Assembly: GCA_001898255.1 (NCBI GenBank)
Contig: MKTK01000006.1
Location: 69,345-133,344, forward strand
Direction: 5' to 3'
From: Chryseobacterium sp. 39-10
GTDB lineage: Bacteria > Bacteroidota > Bacteroidia > Flavobacteriales > Weeksellaceae
Length of the DNA stretch: 64,000 nucleotides
Shown here: positions 34,468-43,893 of the stretch, piece after piece
How the letters are laid out: each line of letters opens with the position of its first letter
How positions within the stretch are numbered: position 1 is the first letter of the stretch
Position numbers and translations under genes: made by a program
Notes under the pieces: generated by a model
The model's input: the letters and a program-made list of their open reading frames with translations, nothing else
Told to the model about the DNA's origin: nothing
Database searches by the model: none

Positions 34468-35469
34468 TCAGGAATTAAAATGATGAGGAAAAGCATCCTG
34501 TGGTTTCTTACGAAAAATATTCAGCAGCACCCAAGACTTCAGGAAACCGTAGCCGTAAGAAAACATTTGTATATAGGTAGAAATAATAGCCATCGCCGCA
34601 ATGCTGATGTTACGGGTTTTGTAGAGCGCATGAAAAAAAACCAGAAATGTGTATATACCATACATGGCCAGAATAAACCCTCGCTGAAGCGCGAAATACT
34701 CTATAAATCCCAACACATAACCGATGAGAAATAACGACGGAAATGCAAAAGAAACCTTTACATAGCGTGGATGTCGCTGGTTAAGTATAGGACGTGCGCA
34801 ACCGAACTGATACACTTGCTTAGAGAATTGACCAAAATCGACTCGACGTTTGTGATAAACACCGATATTGTCGAAAAAAGCGGTGTTGAATCCATTTTCC
34901 CATAGCTTCATCGACAAATCAGGATCTTCGCCGATGCGCATTTCCGAAAAGCCGTTTACTTCTTCAAATGCGGATTTCCGAACCCCCATATTGAAACTTC
35001 GGGGTTGGAAACGGATGACCGCTTTCTTATTGCCGCGGATACCTCCTGTGGTAAAAATGGAGGTCATAGAATAAGAAATCGCCTTCTGCATGAGGTTGAA
35101 ACCTTTATGTGCTTTATCGGCTCCTCCAAAGGCATCACAAGGAATTTCCTCTACATCTTTCTTAATATTTTCAACGTAATTTTTTTCAACGATAACATCA
35201 GAATCCAAAAAAACCAACCATTCATTTTTTGCTCTTTTTGCGCCATAATTCCGCGCCAAACCGGGCCCACCGTTTTGCTTTCTGAACAGCTGAATGTGGA
35301 GCGACTCTTCAAAAAGCGAAATCGTAGGGTTCAAATCCACTTGTGAACCGTCATCTACAACGATTACTTCAAAACCAGTATCGGTTTGGTGCGAAAGCGA
35401 ATTGAGCAGTTCGAAAAGTTCATCTTTTCGGTTATAAATGGCGATGATGATGGAAATGGTTTGCAACAT
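34468..35469 (-). CDS. Glycosyltransferase family 2
   Basis: 333 residues. The GT-A fold motifs are IIIAIYNRKDEL at the N-terminus, VVDDGS near residue 38, the DSD of LVFLDSDVIV (~86-96), and RIGEDPDLSMKLWENG (~174-189) with the catalytic-base region. Two or three C-terminal membrane helices (~240-320) anchor it. It probably adds a sugar to a lipid-linked or surface glycan on the cytoplasmic face; the sugar cannot be inferred. The methyltransferase gene upstream is separated by 8 bp, so the two are likely co-transcribed, perhaps only by position. Confidence 0.87.
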   Translation of the reverse strand: MLQTISIIIAIYNRKDELFELLNSLSHQTDTGFEVIVVDDGSQVDLNPTISLFEESLHIQLFRKQNGGPGLARNYGAKRAKNEWLVFLDSDVIVEKNYVENIKKDVEEIPCDAFGGADKAHKGFNLMQKAISYSMTSIFTTGGIRGNKKAVIRFQPRSFNMGVRKSAFEEVNGFSEMRIGEDPDLSMKLWENGFNTAFFDNIGVYHKRRVDFGQFSKQVYQFGCARPILNQRHPRYVKVSFAFPSLFLIGYVLGFIEYFALQRGFILAMYGIYTFLVFFHALYKTRNISIAAMAIISTYIQMFSYGYGFLKSWVLLNIFRKKPQDAFPHHFNS

Positions 35470-35477
35470 CGAGTTTT

Positions 35478-36641
35478 TTACTGGTTTTGTAATTTATGCG
35501 TTTTCTTCGTGCCCTCGTACATTTCATACTGCATGAAACGGCATTCTAATTTTCCGTTGAACAATTTAATTTTTCTTGATGGCCGCAAGCCGATTTTCTT
35601 CACCGCTTCCAAGTCGGAAGTGATGAGCCAAGCCAAAGTATTGGGATAATTTTGCTTGAAGGTATCGCCAATTTTTCGGTAAAATTCTTCATCGTTGATC
35701 TCAATTCGCTCATCGTAAGGCGGGTTAAACACCATCATCAGCGGGAAAAGTTCTTTTTTTGATTCAAAGAAATCTTGCTCTTTAATATCGATAACATCTT
35801 CCATTTCAGCAGCTGCAACGTTGGTTCTTGCAGCACTCAGCATTGCAGGATCAATATCGTAGCCCACAATTTTACCGGTGAATTCTTTAATTCTGTTGAC
35901 TCTAAATTCTTTGATTTTTCCAAAAAGTTCTGCATCATAATTCTTCCAGTTCATAAAACCAAAGTTTTTTCTAAAAAGTTGTGCCGGTAAATCCATGGCA
36001 ATCATGGCTGCTTCTATGAGCAACGTTCCAGAGCCACACATGGGATCAAGAAAATTACCCTTACCATCCCAACCTGCCATCTGCAGCATACCGGAAGCCA
36101 AAACCTCGTTAATGGGCGCCTCACCCTGTTCTTTTCTATAACCCCTTTTAAACAGTGGATCACCTGAAGAATCTAGCGAAATAGTCACCAATTCGCGATC
36201 GATATGAAGATGAAATTTAATATCAGGATTTTTGGGATCCACATCAGGTCGCGTTCGGTATTTGAATTTAAAGTAATCAACCATTGCATCTTTCATTTTC
36301 AGCGACATGAACTGGGAATGTTTGAAACGCTCAGAATAAACGGTAGCGTCGATAGCAAATGTTTGGTTAACATCCATATACTCATCCCACGGAAACGCAA
36401 AAATCTTGTCGTAAAAACGGTTTTCGTCCCATGCTTTGAACGTGAAAAGCGGAACCATAATTTTCAATGCTGTCCTGGCAGAATAGTTGATTTTGTAGAG
36501 AAACCCAAGATCGCCCTCACAATTGACGGCGCGGTTTTTTACCTCTACCCGTTTACCTCCCAGTTTTCTTATTTCTTCTGCCAAAACCTCTTCTAATCCG
36601 AAGAAAGTTTTAATTTGTATTTTTAAATTTTCTGTATCCAT
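35478..36641 (-). CDS. THUMP-domain class I SAM-dependent RNA methyltransferase
   Basis: 387 residues. An N-terminal THUMP domain (~1-165; FGLEEVLAEEIRKLG and LHIDRELVTISLDSSG) is followed by a methyltransferase domain with FLDPMCGSGTLLIEAA (SAM motif I), GYDIDPAMLSAARTN and the catalytic NPPY motif in MVFNPPYDERI. The layout matches the RlmL N-terminal half, which makes m2G2445 in 23S rRNA, without the C-terminal RlmK half of the enterobacterial fusion. Target base is inferred by family only. It diverges from the next SAM methyltransferase gene. Confidence 0.88.
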   Translation of the reverse strand: MDTENLKIQIKTFFGLEEVLAEEIRKLGGKRVEVKNRAVNCEGDLGFLYKINYSARTALKIMVPLFTFKAWDENRFYDKIFAFPWDEYMDVNQTFAIDATVYSERFKHSQFMSLKMKDAMVDYFKFKYRTRPDVDPKNPDIKFHLHIDRELVTISLDSSGDPLFKRGYRKEQGEAPINEVLASGMLQMAGWDGKGNFLDPMCGSGTLLIEAAMIAMDLPAQLFRKNFGFMNWKNYDAELFGKIKEFRVNRIKEFTGKIVGYDIDPAMLSAARTNVAAAEMEDVIDIKEQDFFESKKELFPLMMVFNPPYDERIEINDEEFYRKIGDTFKQNYPNTLAWLITSDLEAVKKIGLRPSRKIKLFNGKLECRFMQYEMYEGTKKTHKLQNQ

Positions 36642-36719
36642 AATTAATTTAAGCGTTATGCCATCCCGCTCCGGCTATGATCGTTGTATATTACAAAAGC
36701 CGAAATGCAATTCGTACCG

Positions 36720-36737
36720 CAAATTTAGTTAATTTTG
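36720..36737. promoter_or_regulatory. Divergent pair of -7 elements
   Basis: TAAATTTG on the minus strand (36727 to 36720) faces the THUMP methyltransferase gene, and TAATTTTG on the plus strand (36730-36737) precedes the SAM methyltransferase ATG at 36742 by 4 bp. Two exact consensus matches back to back make this a plausible divergent promoter. Confidence 0.4.
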
Positions 36738-36741
36738 CACT

Positions 36742-37515
36742 ATGGCGTGGTTCGAAACTTGGTTTGATACACCTTACTATCACATTCTTTACAAAAACAG
36801 GGATTTCGAAGAAGCAGAACATTTTATTTCGCTTCTTGTCAAAGACTTGCAAATCCCGGAACATTCAAAAATCATCGATTTAGGTTGCGGAAAAGGACGG
36901 CATTCCGTTTTTCTCAATCAGCTTGGTTATAACGTATTGGGTCTTGATTTATCGAAAGAAAGTATTCTCTATGACAAGCAATTCGAAAATAATCACCTGA
37001 AATTTCAAGTTCATGATATGCGAAATGAGATTTTCCCTGCGGTTTCAAAGGAAAAGGTGGATGCAGTTTTTAACCTTTTCACCAGTTTTGGATATTTCGA
37101 ATCGGATGCTGAGGATCAAAGCGTTTTCCAGTCGGTGAATCATATACTGAAAGACAACGGCTATTTCGTTCTGGATTTTCTAAATGAAAAATGGGTGAAA
37201 AATACGCTGGTTCAGGAAGATACAGTAGAAAAGGAAGGAATTTTATTCCACATAAAAAAGAGGATTGAAAACAAACATGTAATCAAAGATATTTACTTTG
37301 AAGAAAAAGGAAAAGATTTTCATTTTTACGAGAAAGTGAAACTGAATACATTGGCAGACATTGAGAACTATGCAGTAAACAGCGGGTTTGAACGTGTAAA
37401 AGTATATGGAAATTATCGTTTGGAGAAGTTTGATTTGGAAACCTCACCGCGTTGCATCAATGTTTTCAGGAAGCGAAAAACGACCGAAACCGCTAAAGCA
37501 TCTTCATCATCATGA
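36742..37515 (+). CDS. Class I SAM-dependent methyltransferase
   Basis: 257 residues. SAM motif I is IIDLGCGKGRHSVFL (~51-65), followed by GLDLSKESI and DAVFNLFTSFGYFES (motif IV region), then a C-terminal beta-rich half. The fold is that of the methyltransf_25 group acting on small molecules or proteins. No specific substrate is visible. The stop overlaps the ZIP transporter start by 4 bp, so translation is coupled. Confidence 0.85.
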   Translation: MAWFETWFDTPYYHILYKNRDFEEAEHFISLLVKDLQIPEHSKIIDLGCGKGRHSVFLNQLGYNVLGLDLSKESILYDKQFENNHLKFQVHDMRNEIFPAVSKEKVDAVFNLFTSFGYFESDAEDQSVFQSVNHILKDNGYFVLDFLNEKWVKNTLVQEDTVEKEGILFHIKKRIENKHVIKDIYFEEKGKDFHFYEKVKLNTLADIENYAVNSGFERVKVYGNYRLEKFDLETSPRCINVFRKRKTTETAKASSSS

Positions 37516-38204
37516 TTATTCTTTTACTTGTAGTAAGTGTTGCTGCTGGCGTTTTCTTAGGCAAAATTTTCGGGACGCGTGAAAAACTTGCGAAGGATTT
37601 ACTGATCTTAAGCGCCGGCTTTTTGATTACGATCTGCCTCAATGAAGTCTTCCCCGAAGTATATTCTTCAGAAGATCACAATATTGGCATTTGGGTGATC
37701 GCTGGTGTTTTGTTGCAAATGCTTTTGGAGAATCTGACAAAAGGTTTTGAACACGGTCATTTTCATCATCATAATGAAGGAAAAAACATTTTACCTTTAG
37801 CACTGATGGCAGGAATGTTCATCCATGCTTTCTTGGAAGGTATTCCCTTGGCAAACCAACGTACTGTTCTAAGTCCTTATTTATTCGGCATCTTGTTTCA
37901 TAACCTACCCATTTCGTTTATTTTGGGGGCATTTCTTGTACAAAAAGGCAGGTTTTCTTTCTCATCTTCGATCATCATTGGCGTATTCACATTGGCTTCT
38001 CCTTTGGGACTTCTGCTTGGTCAGTATTTTAACCCGGAATGGGAAGTTTATTTTCTTGCTTTAGTAGGAGGAATTTTTCTGCATATCTCCTCTGTTATTA
38101 TTTTTGAAGGAAGCAAGAATCACAATATCGACTGGCGAAAAATAGGTCTTGTGGTTTTGGGTATTTTGTTAGCATTAATCGGTCATCTCTTTCATCATCA
38201 TTAA
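37512..38204 (+). CDS. ZIP family metal transporter
   Basis: 230 residues, about 7-8 membrane helices. The His-rich cytoplasmic loop HGHFHHHNEG (~76-85) and the metal-binding helices HAFLEGIPLANQ (~112) and HNLPISFILGA (~137) fit ZIP proteins. ZIP transporters move Zn2+, Mn2+ or Fe2+ into the cytoplasm, although the bacterial ZIP group also includes members with broad range. Co-transcribed with the methyltransferase gene; the pairing has no obvious functional sense. Confidence 0.85.
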   Translation: MIILLLVVSVAAGVFLGKIFGTREKLAKDLLILSAGFLITICLNEVFPEVYSSEDHNIGIWVIAGVLLQMLLENLTKGFEHGHFHHHNEGKNILPLALMAGMFIHAFLEGIPLANQRTVLSPYLFGILFHNLPISFILGAFLVQKGRFSFSSSIIIGVFTLASPLGLLLGQYFNPEWEVYFLALVGGIFLHISSVIIFEGSKNHNIDWRKIGLVVLGILLALIGHLFHHH

Positions 38205-38206
38205 GC

Positions 38207-38240
38207 AAAAAAGAAGACCCCAAATTACATTGGAGTCTTC
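38207..38240. terminator. Terminator between ZIP and OmpP1/FadL genes
   Basis: Stem GAAGAC/GTCTTC extended by CCAA/TTGG around a small bulge. On the minus strand it is followed by six T residues, so it mainly ends the outer membrane protein transcript. Confidence 0.55.
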
Positions 38241-38263
38241 ATCATTATCTTCTTGAATTCTGG

Positions 38264-39664
38264 TTAGAATTTCCAGCCCAGTGTAAGGAAGAAGTTATTT
38301 CTCGTATTTTTCACGTTTGATACGATGGACTGATCCGAATCTACGATAAAGTTTTGGGTGAAATAACCGGTATTAGCCGATTGTGAACCTTTTAGGAACG
38401 GTGCATTATACTCTGAACTTACATTTTGGTAGGCCGCATCAATAAAGAATGCTTTGAAATCGTAGCCAATTCCCGCACCAATAGTATTTCTTTTCCCGAC
38501 AAACAAATTACTGAACGTATTATTGCCTAAACTTCCATTATCCGAAATGGTTGCTAAAGACATGCTGTCGAACGGGCTGCTTGCATACGCATAACCTCCT
38601 CTCAATCGGAAGGCATCAATCCTGTATTCCGCACCCACTTTCACTTCACTCACAGCTTTTGACCGATCGCTGAAGAAACTGTTAAGTTCTCTTTCCGCAT
38701 CGCCTTGCACTTTATAACTCGGTTTGGTAAGCCCCAAAGTATAATCAACATTGAAGGCGAAATTTTTATTGGGTACAAAAGCGGCACTTAAAGTCGCCTT
38801 CAGGGGCGAAGTAAGATTTCGGTCTTCACTGTATGAACCGTCTGTAGGATTTTGGTATTCGGTATAAACACGTGCAATAGTCCACCAGGTGGGTGTTTCA
38901 ATGGAAGCACCCAATCTAAGTTGGGGCGTCACTTTACCAATAACCCCTACCGAGGCCGAAAAGCCACTCGAATTCTCTGAGAAAGGAGTATATTGTTTAC
39001 TACCTACTTCTTTTGCACCATTTTTACTGGACAAAAAACCTACTGAATCATATTGATCCATTACTGCACTATGAAAATTTAACCCCGCACCTAAATATAG
39101 GGCGTTATTATAATTGGCACCTAAGCCAACACTCATTTTGGATTGATGACCATAACGATTATAAGCGTGCCCGTCGTATGAAAGGTTAGTATACAAAGCA
39201 CCATCCTTATAAATCGGGAAAGAAATATTGCTATTTCCAGGTGTTTCAGAATAATCTTCGATGGATTTATTGGAATAACTGACAGCGAGATTCACAAACT
39301 TCCACGCCGTATCTCCATCAACCTGAAAAGCCATAACACCACCGAAATTACCAAAATTCGTTTTGTTGATTTTATAATCTAAACTTTTTGCACCAAAAGA
39401 GGTTGTGTTTTTGTTCGACTCAATGGATAAAGTTCCTGAAAACTCATTGGCAATACTTACTCCAATTCCCGCAGGGTTTGAATTCAACGCATTGAAATCA
39501 CCTCCCAGCGCGCCAACTGAACCCACCATCGCGTCATACTTTGCAGAACCTGTCACGGTAGAGTTAGAATACACCTCCATCGTATTCCTAATTGTGGAAA
39601 CATCCTGTGCATTGAGGTAAAAAGCTGCTGTAGTACCCAGCAGCAAAAGAGACTTTTTTATCAT
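38264..39664 (-). CDS. OmpP1/FadL-type outer membrane transport protein
   Basis: 466 residues with a signal peptide (cleavage near residue 19, LNAQ). The N-terminal plug-like region has GALGGDFNALNSNPAGIGV, the OmpP1/FadL/TodX signature, and the rest forms a 14-strand barrel that ends in a Phe-terminated strand (LTLGWKF). Such proteins import fatty acids or other hydrophobic compounds through the outer membrane. It is followed upstream, 28 bp away on the same strand, by the repeat-rich lipoprotein gene, so they may be co-transcribed. Confidence 0.88.
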   Translation of the reverse strand: MIKKSLLLLGTTAAFYLNAQDVSTIRNTMEVYSNSTVTGSAKYDAMVGSVGALGGDFNALNSNPAGIGVSIANEFSGTLSIESNKNTTSFGAKSLDYKINKTNFGNFGGVMAFQVDGDTAWKFVNLAVSYSNKSIEDYSETPGNSNISFPIYKDGALYTNLSYDGHAYNRYGHQSKMSVGLGANYNNALYLGAGLNFHSAVMDQYDSVGFLSSKNGAKEVGSKQYTPFSENSSGFSASVGVIGKVTPQLRLGASIETPTWWTIARVYTEYQNPTDGSYSEDRNLTSPLKATLSAAFVPNKNFAFNVDYTLGLTKPSYKVQGDAERELNSFFSDRSKAVSEVKVGAEYRIDAFRLRGGYAYASSPFDSMSLATISDNGSLGNNTFSNLFVGKRNTIGAGIGYDFKAFFIDAAYQNVSSEYNAPFLKGSQSANTGYFTQNFIVDSDQSIVSNVKNTRNNFFLTLGWKF

Positions 39665-39692
39665 TTTAAACTAAAATATGCTTGTATTTAAA

Positions 39693-40721
39693 TTATCTTC
39701 TAAAACCACCGCCACCACCAGATCGTGTGCCAGAAGAACTGCTATTGAAACCGCCTCCTGAACTACCTGATCGGAAACCACCATCTCCACCAGATCTAAA
39801 ACCACCATTATTACCGCCAGAACGGAAGCCATCATTACTTCTTGGCTGGTCATAACGTGGAGTATTATTTCGCGGAGTCATATTACCCTGTTGAAAATTT
39901 CTCATTCTGGGCTGCGATTGATATTGATCGTTGGCCGAATTGGGAGCAGTATTTCTAAAGCCGGAATTTGAATTTCTAAATCCAGCATTTGAATCTCTAA
40001 ATCCTGAATTATTATTGTTGCTATCTCTAAAGCCAGAATTATAGCTGTTGTTTGACCTAAAACCGGAACTGCTACCACTTCTTGATCCGCTTGAAAAACC
40101 ACCATCTGCACCGCTTCGTTTATAACTAAAGCCACCGTTATAGCTGTTGTAGCCATATCCGTACCCATTTCCATAATAGCCATAACCGTTTCCGTAATAC
40201 ATGTAAGGATGATAATGACCATAATACAAACCATATCCATACCAAGGATTCCATGGATTGTAATAACCGTACCATGGATTATAGCCATAACCCCAAGGAT
40301 TATAATAACCTCCATAACCCCATGGAGAACCCCAACCGAAACTCATGCCGAAACCAAATCCGGAATAGTAGCCGAAAGGCGAATATCCCCAATTGTCGGT
40401 GTAATAAGTATCTGTGCCGGTGTAGTTGCCCCAGTCAGAACCTTGAGCATCTTGCCAACGCTGGTTTCTGTTGTCTGAATTCAGGTACTTGTTCTGATTG
40501 TCATTATACTGATAGTCATAATAATCTCCCACCTGGTTTCCGCTATTCATGACGGATCCTACTGGCAGCGTATCTCTGTTGGGGTCATAATAAACCCCAT
40601 CAGTTTCACTGTAACCACCGGTCTGAACAATACATGAAGTAAGAAGCATACCACCAGAAATGGCTAAAACTGCTTTTGAAACAAATGTTTCAAAGATATT
40701 TTTATTAGTAATTTTTTTCAT
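39693..40721 (-). CDS. Repeat-rich Gly/Tyr/Asn lipoprotein
   Basis: 342 residues from the ATG at 40721 (the longer ORF start at 40769 is unlikely). A lipoprotein signal peptide ends at LLTSCIVQ. Then follow a region with NQRWQDAQGSDWGNY, a Gly/Tyr/Trp/Pro-rich stretch (NPWYGYY, YGYGYN repeats, about residues 115-200) and a Ser/Gly/Phe/Arg/Asn-rich stretch with imperfect SGFRDSN/AGFRNSN repeats to the end. It is probably exposed on the cell surface as an intrinsically disordered or aggregating protein. Related proteins are found upstream of proS in Chryseobacterium-like genomes, from memory; no function is known. Confidence 0.75.
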   Translation of the reverse strand: MKKITNKNIFETFVSKAVLAISGGMLLTSCIVQTGGYSETDGVYYDPNRDTLPVGSVMNSGNQVGDYYDYQYNDNQNKYLNSDNRNQRWQDAQGSDWGNYTGTDTYYTDNWGYSPFGYYSGFGFGMSFGWGSPWGYGGYYNPWGYGYNPWYGYYNPWNPWYGYGLYYGHYHPYMYYGNGYGYYGNGYGYGYNSYNGGFSYKRSGADGGFSSGSRSGSSSGFRSNNSYNSGFRDSNNNNSGFRDSNAGFRNSNSGFRNTAPNSANDQYQSQPRMRNFQQGNMTPRNNTPRYDQPRSNDGFRSGGNNGGFRSGGDGGFRSGSSGGGFNSSSSGTRSGGGGGFRR

Positions 40722-40748
40722 GATAAGGCGAAAAGTTTTAAATTGAAT

Positions 40749-40774
40749 TATATTTGCACTTTGTACCAAAACTA
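40749..40774. promoter_or_regulatory. Candidate divergent promoters between lipoprotein and proS
   Basis: TATATTTG on the plus strand (40749-40756, toward proS) and TAGTTTTG on the minus strand (40774 to 40767, toward the lipoprotein). Both match the consensus; -33 elements are poor. The proS leader would be ~105 nt. Confidence 0.3.
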
Positions 40775-40865
40775 TACCAATTTTTCGGTAAAATTGAAGA
40801 ACAAAACTACAAATTTAAGTTTAGATAAAAGGATAACATAATAGTTAAATTAAAGTCTTAAAATA

Positions 40866-42341
40866 ATGGCAAAATTAACTTCGAGAGCAGAAGATTACAG
40901 CAAATGGTATAACGAGTTAGTCGTGAAAGCAGATCTGGCAGAAAATTCCGGTGTGCGGGGCTGCATGGTCATCAAACCTTATGGTTACGCGATATGGGAA
41001 AAAATGCGCGATCAGATGGATAAAAGGTTTAAAGAAACTGGCCACGAAAACGCCTATTTCCCCATTTTCATCCCCAAAAGTTATTTTGAAGCCGAGGAAC
41101 AAAACGCAGAAGGTTTCGCAAAAGAATGTGCCGTGGTAACCCACTATCGTTTAAAGGCAGATCCCGAAAACCCCAAGAAACTTATTGTTGATCCCGAAGC
41201 AAAACTGGAAGAAGAACTCATTGTTCGGCCCACATCAGAAGCCATTATTTGGAGTACTTACAAAAATTGGATTCAGTCGTACCGAGATTTACCAATCCTC
41301 ATTAATCAATGGGCCAATGTGGTGCGATGGGAAATGCGTACCCGACTTTTTCTGAGAACCGCTGAGTTCCTTTGGCAAGAAGGTCACACTGCGCATGCTA
41401 CCCGACAGGAAGCCATCGATGAAACCGAACAAATGCTAGAAGTATATGCTGATTTCGCAGAAAATTTTATGGCCATCCCGGTTATTAAAGGAATTAAAAC
41501 CGCATCCGAAAGGTTCGCCGGTGCCGATGAAACTTACTGTATAGAAGCATTGATGCAGGATGGGAAAGCGTTGCAGGCAGGAACTTCTCATTTCTTAGGA
41601 CAAAATTTCGCCAAAGCTTTCGACGTAAAATTTACCAATAAAGAAGGAAAAAGCGAATATGCGTGGGCCACTTCATGGGGAACCTCTACCCGACTTATGG
41701 GTGCACTCATCATGACGCATTCCGATGATTTGGGCTTGGTGCTGCCGCCTACATTAGCACCTATTCAGGTGGTAATTGTGCCTATTTTTAAAGGTGAAGA
41801 ACAACTTAAACAAATTGATGAAGTTGCATTCAAAATTCAGAAACAATTGCGTGCTAAAGGAATATCTGTAAAATACGATAATAACGAACAAAACAAACCC
41901 GGATGGAAATTTGCCGAGTATGAATTAAAAGGAGTGCCTGTAAGAATTGCGATAGGAGCACGTGATTTAGAAAACAAAACCGTAGAAGTTGCGCGTCGTG
42001 ATACACTGACCAAAGAAACACATCCACTTGAGTATATCGACATTTATGTTGAAGAATTACTACAAACCATTCAAAAAGACATTTACAACAAAGCATTGAG
42101 CTATCGTGAGTCTCACATCACAAAAGTTGATTCCTACGACGAGTTCAAGAAAGTTTTGGAAGAAAAAGGCGGGTTTATCTCCGCACACTGGGACGGAACG
42201 CCCGAAGAGGAAGAGCAGATTAAAAATGAAACCAAAGCAACCATCCGGTGCATACCGCTCAATAATCCTTTAGAAGATGGCGTTTCACTTATTTCGGGAA
42301 AGGCGTCAAAACAGCGTGTGATTTTCGCTAAATCATACTAA
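40866..42341 (+). CDS. proS: Prolyl-tRNA synthetase, archaeal/eukaryotic type
   Basis: 491 residues. Class II aminoacyl-tRNA synthetase motifs: [19 protein letters not shown] (motif 2 with Arg) and a motif 3 region in [19 protein letters not shown]. The N-terminal [30 protein letters not shown] and the C-terminal Zn-less domain are typical of the ProS type without an inserted editing domain. It charges tRNA-Pro. This is the form found in most Bacteroidota. Confidence 0.95.
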   Translation: MAKLTSRAEDYSKWYNELVVKADLAENSGVRGCMVIKPYGYAIWEKMRDQMDKRFKETGHENAYFPIFIPKSYFEAEEQNAEGFAKECAVVTHYRLKADPENPKKLIVDPEAKLEEELIVRPTSEAIIWSTYKNWIQSYRDLPILINQWANVVRWEMRTRLFLRTAEFLWQEGHTAHATRQEAIDETEQMLEVYADFAENFMAIPVIKGIKTASERFAGADETYCIEALMQDGKALQAGTSHFLGQNFAKAFDVKFTNKEGKSEYAWATSWGTSTRLMGALIMTHSDDLGLVLPPTLAPIQVVIVPIFKGEEQLKQIDEVAFKIQKQLRAKGISVKYDNNEQNKPGWKFAEYELKGVPVRIAIGARDLENKTVEVARRDTLTKETHPLEYIDIYVEELLQTIQKDIYNKALSYRESHITKVDSYDEFKKVLEEKGGFISAHWDGTPEEEEQIKNETKATIRCIPLNNPLEDGVSLISGKASKQRVIFAKSY

Positions 42342-42404
42342 ATAAACGAAATTTTTGGCGAGCGTTTATGTGTTAATATTATATTAAAATGAATTAATTT
42401 TCAG

Positions 42405-42432
42405 TTGTTTGGATTGAATTTTGCTATATTTG
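42405..42432 (+). promoter_or_regulatory. Promoter of the DUF937-OmpA gene
   Basis: TTG at 42405-42407 and TATATTTG at 42425-42432 spaced by 17 bp match both consensus elements; the ATG is 30 bp further on. Confidence 0.6.
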
Positions 42433-42461
42433 GTTTAGTTAAATCTTAAAAATAAACTATT

Positions 42462-43775
42462 ATGTCATTAAACATTATTGATCTGATCAAAGGGCAATTG
42501 GGTCCTGCATTAGTTTCACAGGCCGCTACTCACCTCGGTGAAAGCGAATCTGGAATTTCCAAAGCAATCAGTGGACTTTTGCCAGCGGTTGTGGGTGGTT
42601 TAGCAAACAACGCAAATAATCCAACCGTTTTGGATGCCATTTCAGGTGCTTCAAGCAGCGGACTGCTGTCTAACCTACTTGGAGGAAGCTCAAACAACAC
42701 ACTGGTCACAACAGTGATTAACGCTCTGTTCGGGGACAAACTTAACGGTCTTTTGGCAGGAGTGGCTAAATTTGCTGGCGTAAATGAATCAACTTCAAGT
42801 TCATTGTTAAATTTGGTGACAGGTGCTACATTAGGTACTGTAGGGAAATATGCTGCTGACAATAACTTAGGCGCATCAGGAATCAGCTCTCTATTGGGCG
42901 ACCAAAAAGGCGTACTTTCGACATTACTTCCTGCAGGTCTTTCTTTGGCTTCTTTAGGTTTGGATTTTGATAACTGGTTCGGAAAAACAAAAGAAACAGT
43001 TTCTTCAGTTGCCTCTACTGCTAAAGATAATTTTGCAGAAGACGTAGCAGTAGCAAAAGAAAAAATTCACGTTGCCAAAGCTGAAATTAAAGAAGATTAT
43101 AATAATAACAATGGTGGTGGATCAATCTGGAAATGGTTGCTTCCTCTTATCCTTCTTGCCCTTGCTGCATGGTTCTTGTGGAAGCAGTGCAATAAACCGG
43201 CAGAAGACAATACAAATGTGGCAGATTCCACACAAATTGTTAAAGATACAGCTGCTGTAGCTGCAACCACAGACTCTGGAGCTGTGGCAACCACCGCAAA
43301 AACAGATTCAGATATAGATCTTAATGGTGCAAAACTGAAAGGTTATGTGGGCGGAATGGAAGATAAAATGATCAACTTCCTGAAAACAGACGGATACAAA
43401 AATGCAGCTGATGATGCGGCGCTTAAAAACACTTGGTACGATTTTGATAAGGTAAACTTCAAAATGGGATCATCCAACGAGCTGGAAACAGGGTCTCAAA
43501 CACAGTTGGATAACTTGGTTGCTATTCTTAAAGCGTTCCCTGATGCAAAAATAAAAATTGGTGGTTACACTGACAAAACAGGTAATGAAGACGCCAATGT
43601 AAAACTTTCTCAAGCAAGAGCAGATTTCATTAAAGCAGCTTTAGGTAAAGCAGGTGTGGGAGCTCAGGTTCTTGGTGCTGAGGGGTATGGAAGTAAATTT
43701 GCAACCGTAGCAGCTTCTGCATCTGATGCAGAGAGAGCAATAGACAGAAAAATGTCTGTAAGATTTGCAAAATAG
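42462..43775 (+). CDS. DUF937-OmpA family protein
   Basis: 437 residues. The N-terminal ~165 form a DUF937 (YidB-like) domain made of Gly/Ser/Leu-rich helices (SGISKAISGLLPAVVGGLAN). A membrane helix (WLLPLILLALAAWFLW, ~225) follows, then a linker and a C-terminal OmpA domain (~325-437) with FDKVNFKMGSSNEL and TDKTGNEDANVKLSQARAD, the peptidoglycan-binding pattern. It probably links an inner-membrane or cytoplasmic DUF937 part to the cell wall. No signal peptide is seen. The DUF937 role is not known. Confidence 0.85.
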   Translation: MSLNIIDLIKGQLGPALVSQAATHLGESESGISKAISGLLPAVVGGLANNANNPTVLDAISGASSSGLLSNLLGGSSNNTLVTTVINALFGDKLNGLLAGVAKFAGVNESTSSSLLNLVTGATLGTVGKYAADNNLGASGISSLLGDQKGVLSTLLPAGLSLASLGLDFDNWFGKTKETVSSVASTAKDNFAEDVAVAKEKIHVAKAEIKEDYNNNNGGGSIWKWLLPLILLALAAWFLWKQCNKPAEDNTNVADSTQIVKDTAAVAATTDSGAVATTAKTDSDIDLNGAKLKGYVGGMEDKMINFLKTDGYKNAADDAALKNTWYDFDKVNFKMGSSNELETGSQTQLDNLVAILKAFPDAKIKIGGYTDKTGNEDANVKLSQARADFIKAALGKAGVGAQVLGAEGYGSKFATVAASASDAERAIDRKMSVRFAK

Positions 43776-43800
43776 TAATTCATCAATTGAATAGATACAG

Positions 43801-43830
43801 AATCCCGGCCAATGGTCGGGATTTTTTTTG
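43801..43830 (+). terminator. Terminator after the DUF937-OmpA gene
   Basis: Ten-bp stem AATCCCGGCC/GGTCGGGATT (one G-T pair), AAT loop, and a run of T residues. Confidence 0.8.
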
Positions 43831-43859
43831 TTTTCTTTGGGAGAAACATTTTATTTTTA

Positions 43860-43867
43860 TACTTTTG
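43860..43867 (+). promoter_or_regulatory. -7 element of mntH
   Basis: TACTTTTG, an exact TAnnTTTG match, 26 bp before the TTG start codon. The palindromic operator begins within it. Confidence 0.5.
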
Positions 43868-43885
43868 TTAGATTATTCTAACAAA
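43864..43885. promoter_or_regulatory. Operator of mntH, probable DtxR/MntR-type site
   Basis: Perfect 9-bp inverted repeat TTTGTTAGA-TTAT-TCTAACAAA. Its core, TTAG-N6-CTAA, has the shape of DtxR/IdeR/MntR boxes. It overlaps the -7 element and the expected transcription start, so metal-loaded repressor would block mntH. The regulator gene is not in this window; identity is inferred from shape and target. Confidence 0.6.
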
Positions 43886-43893
43886 TTAAAATA

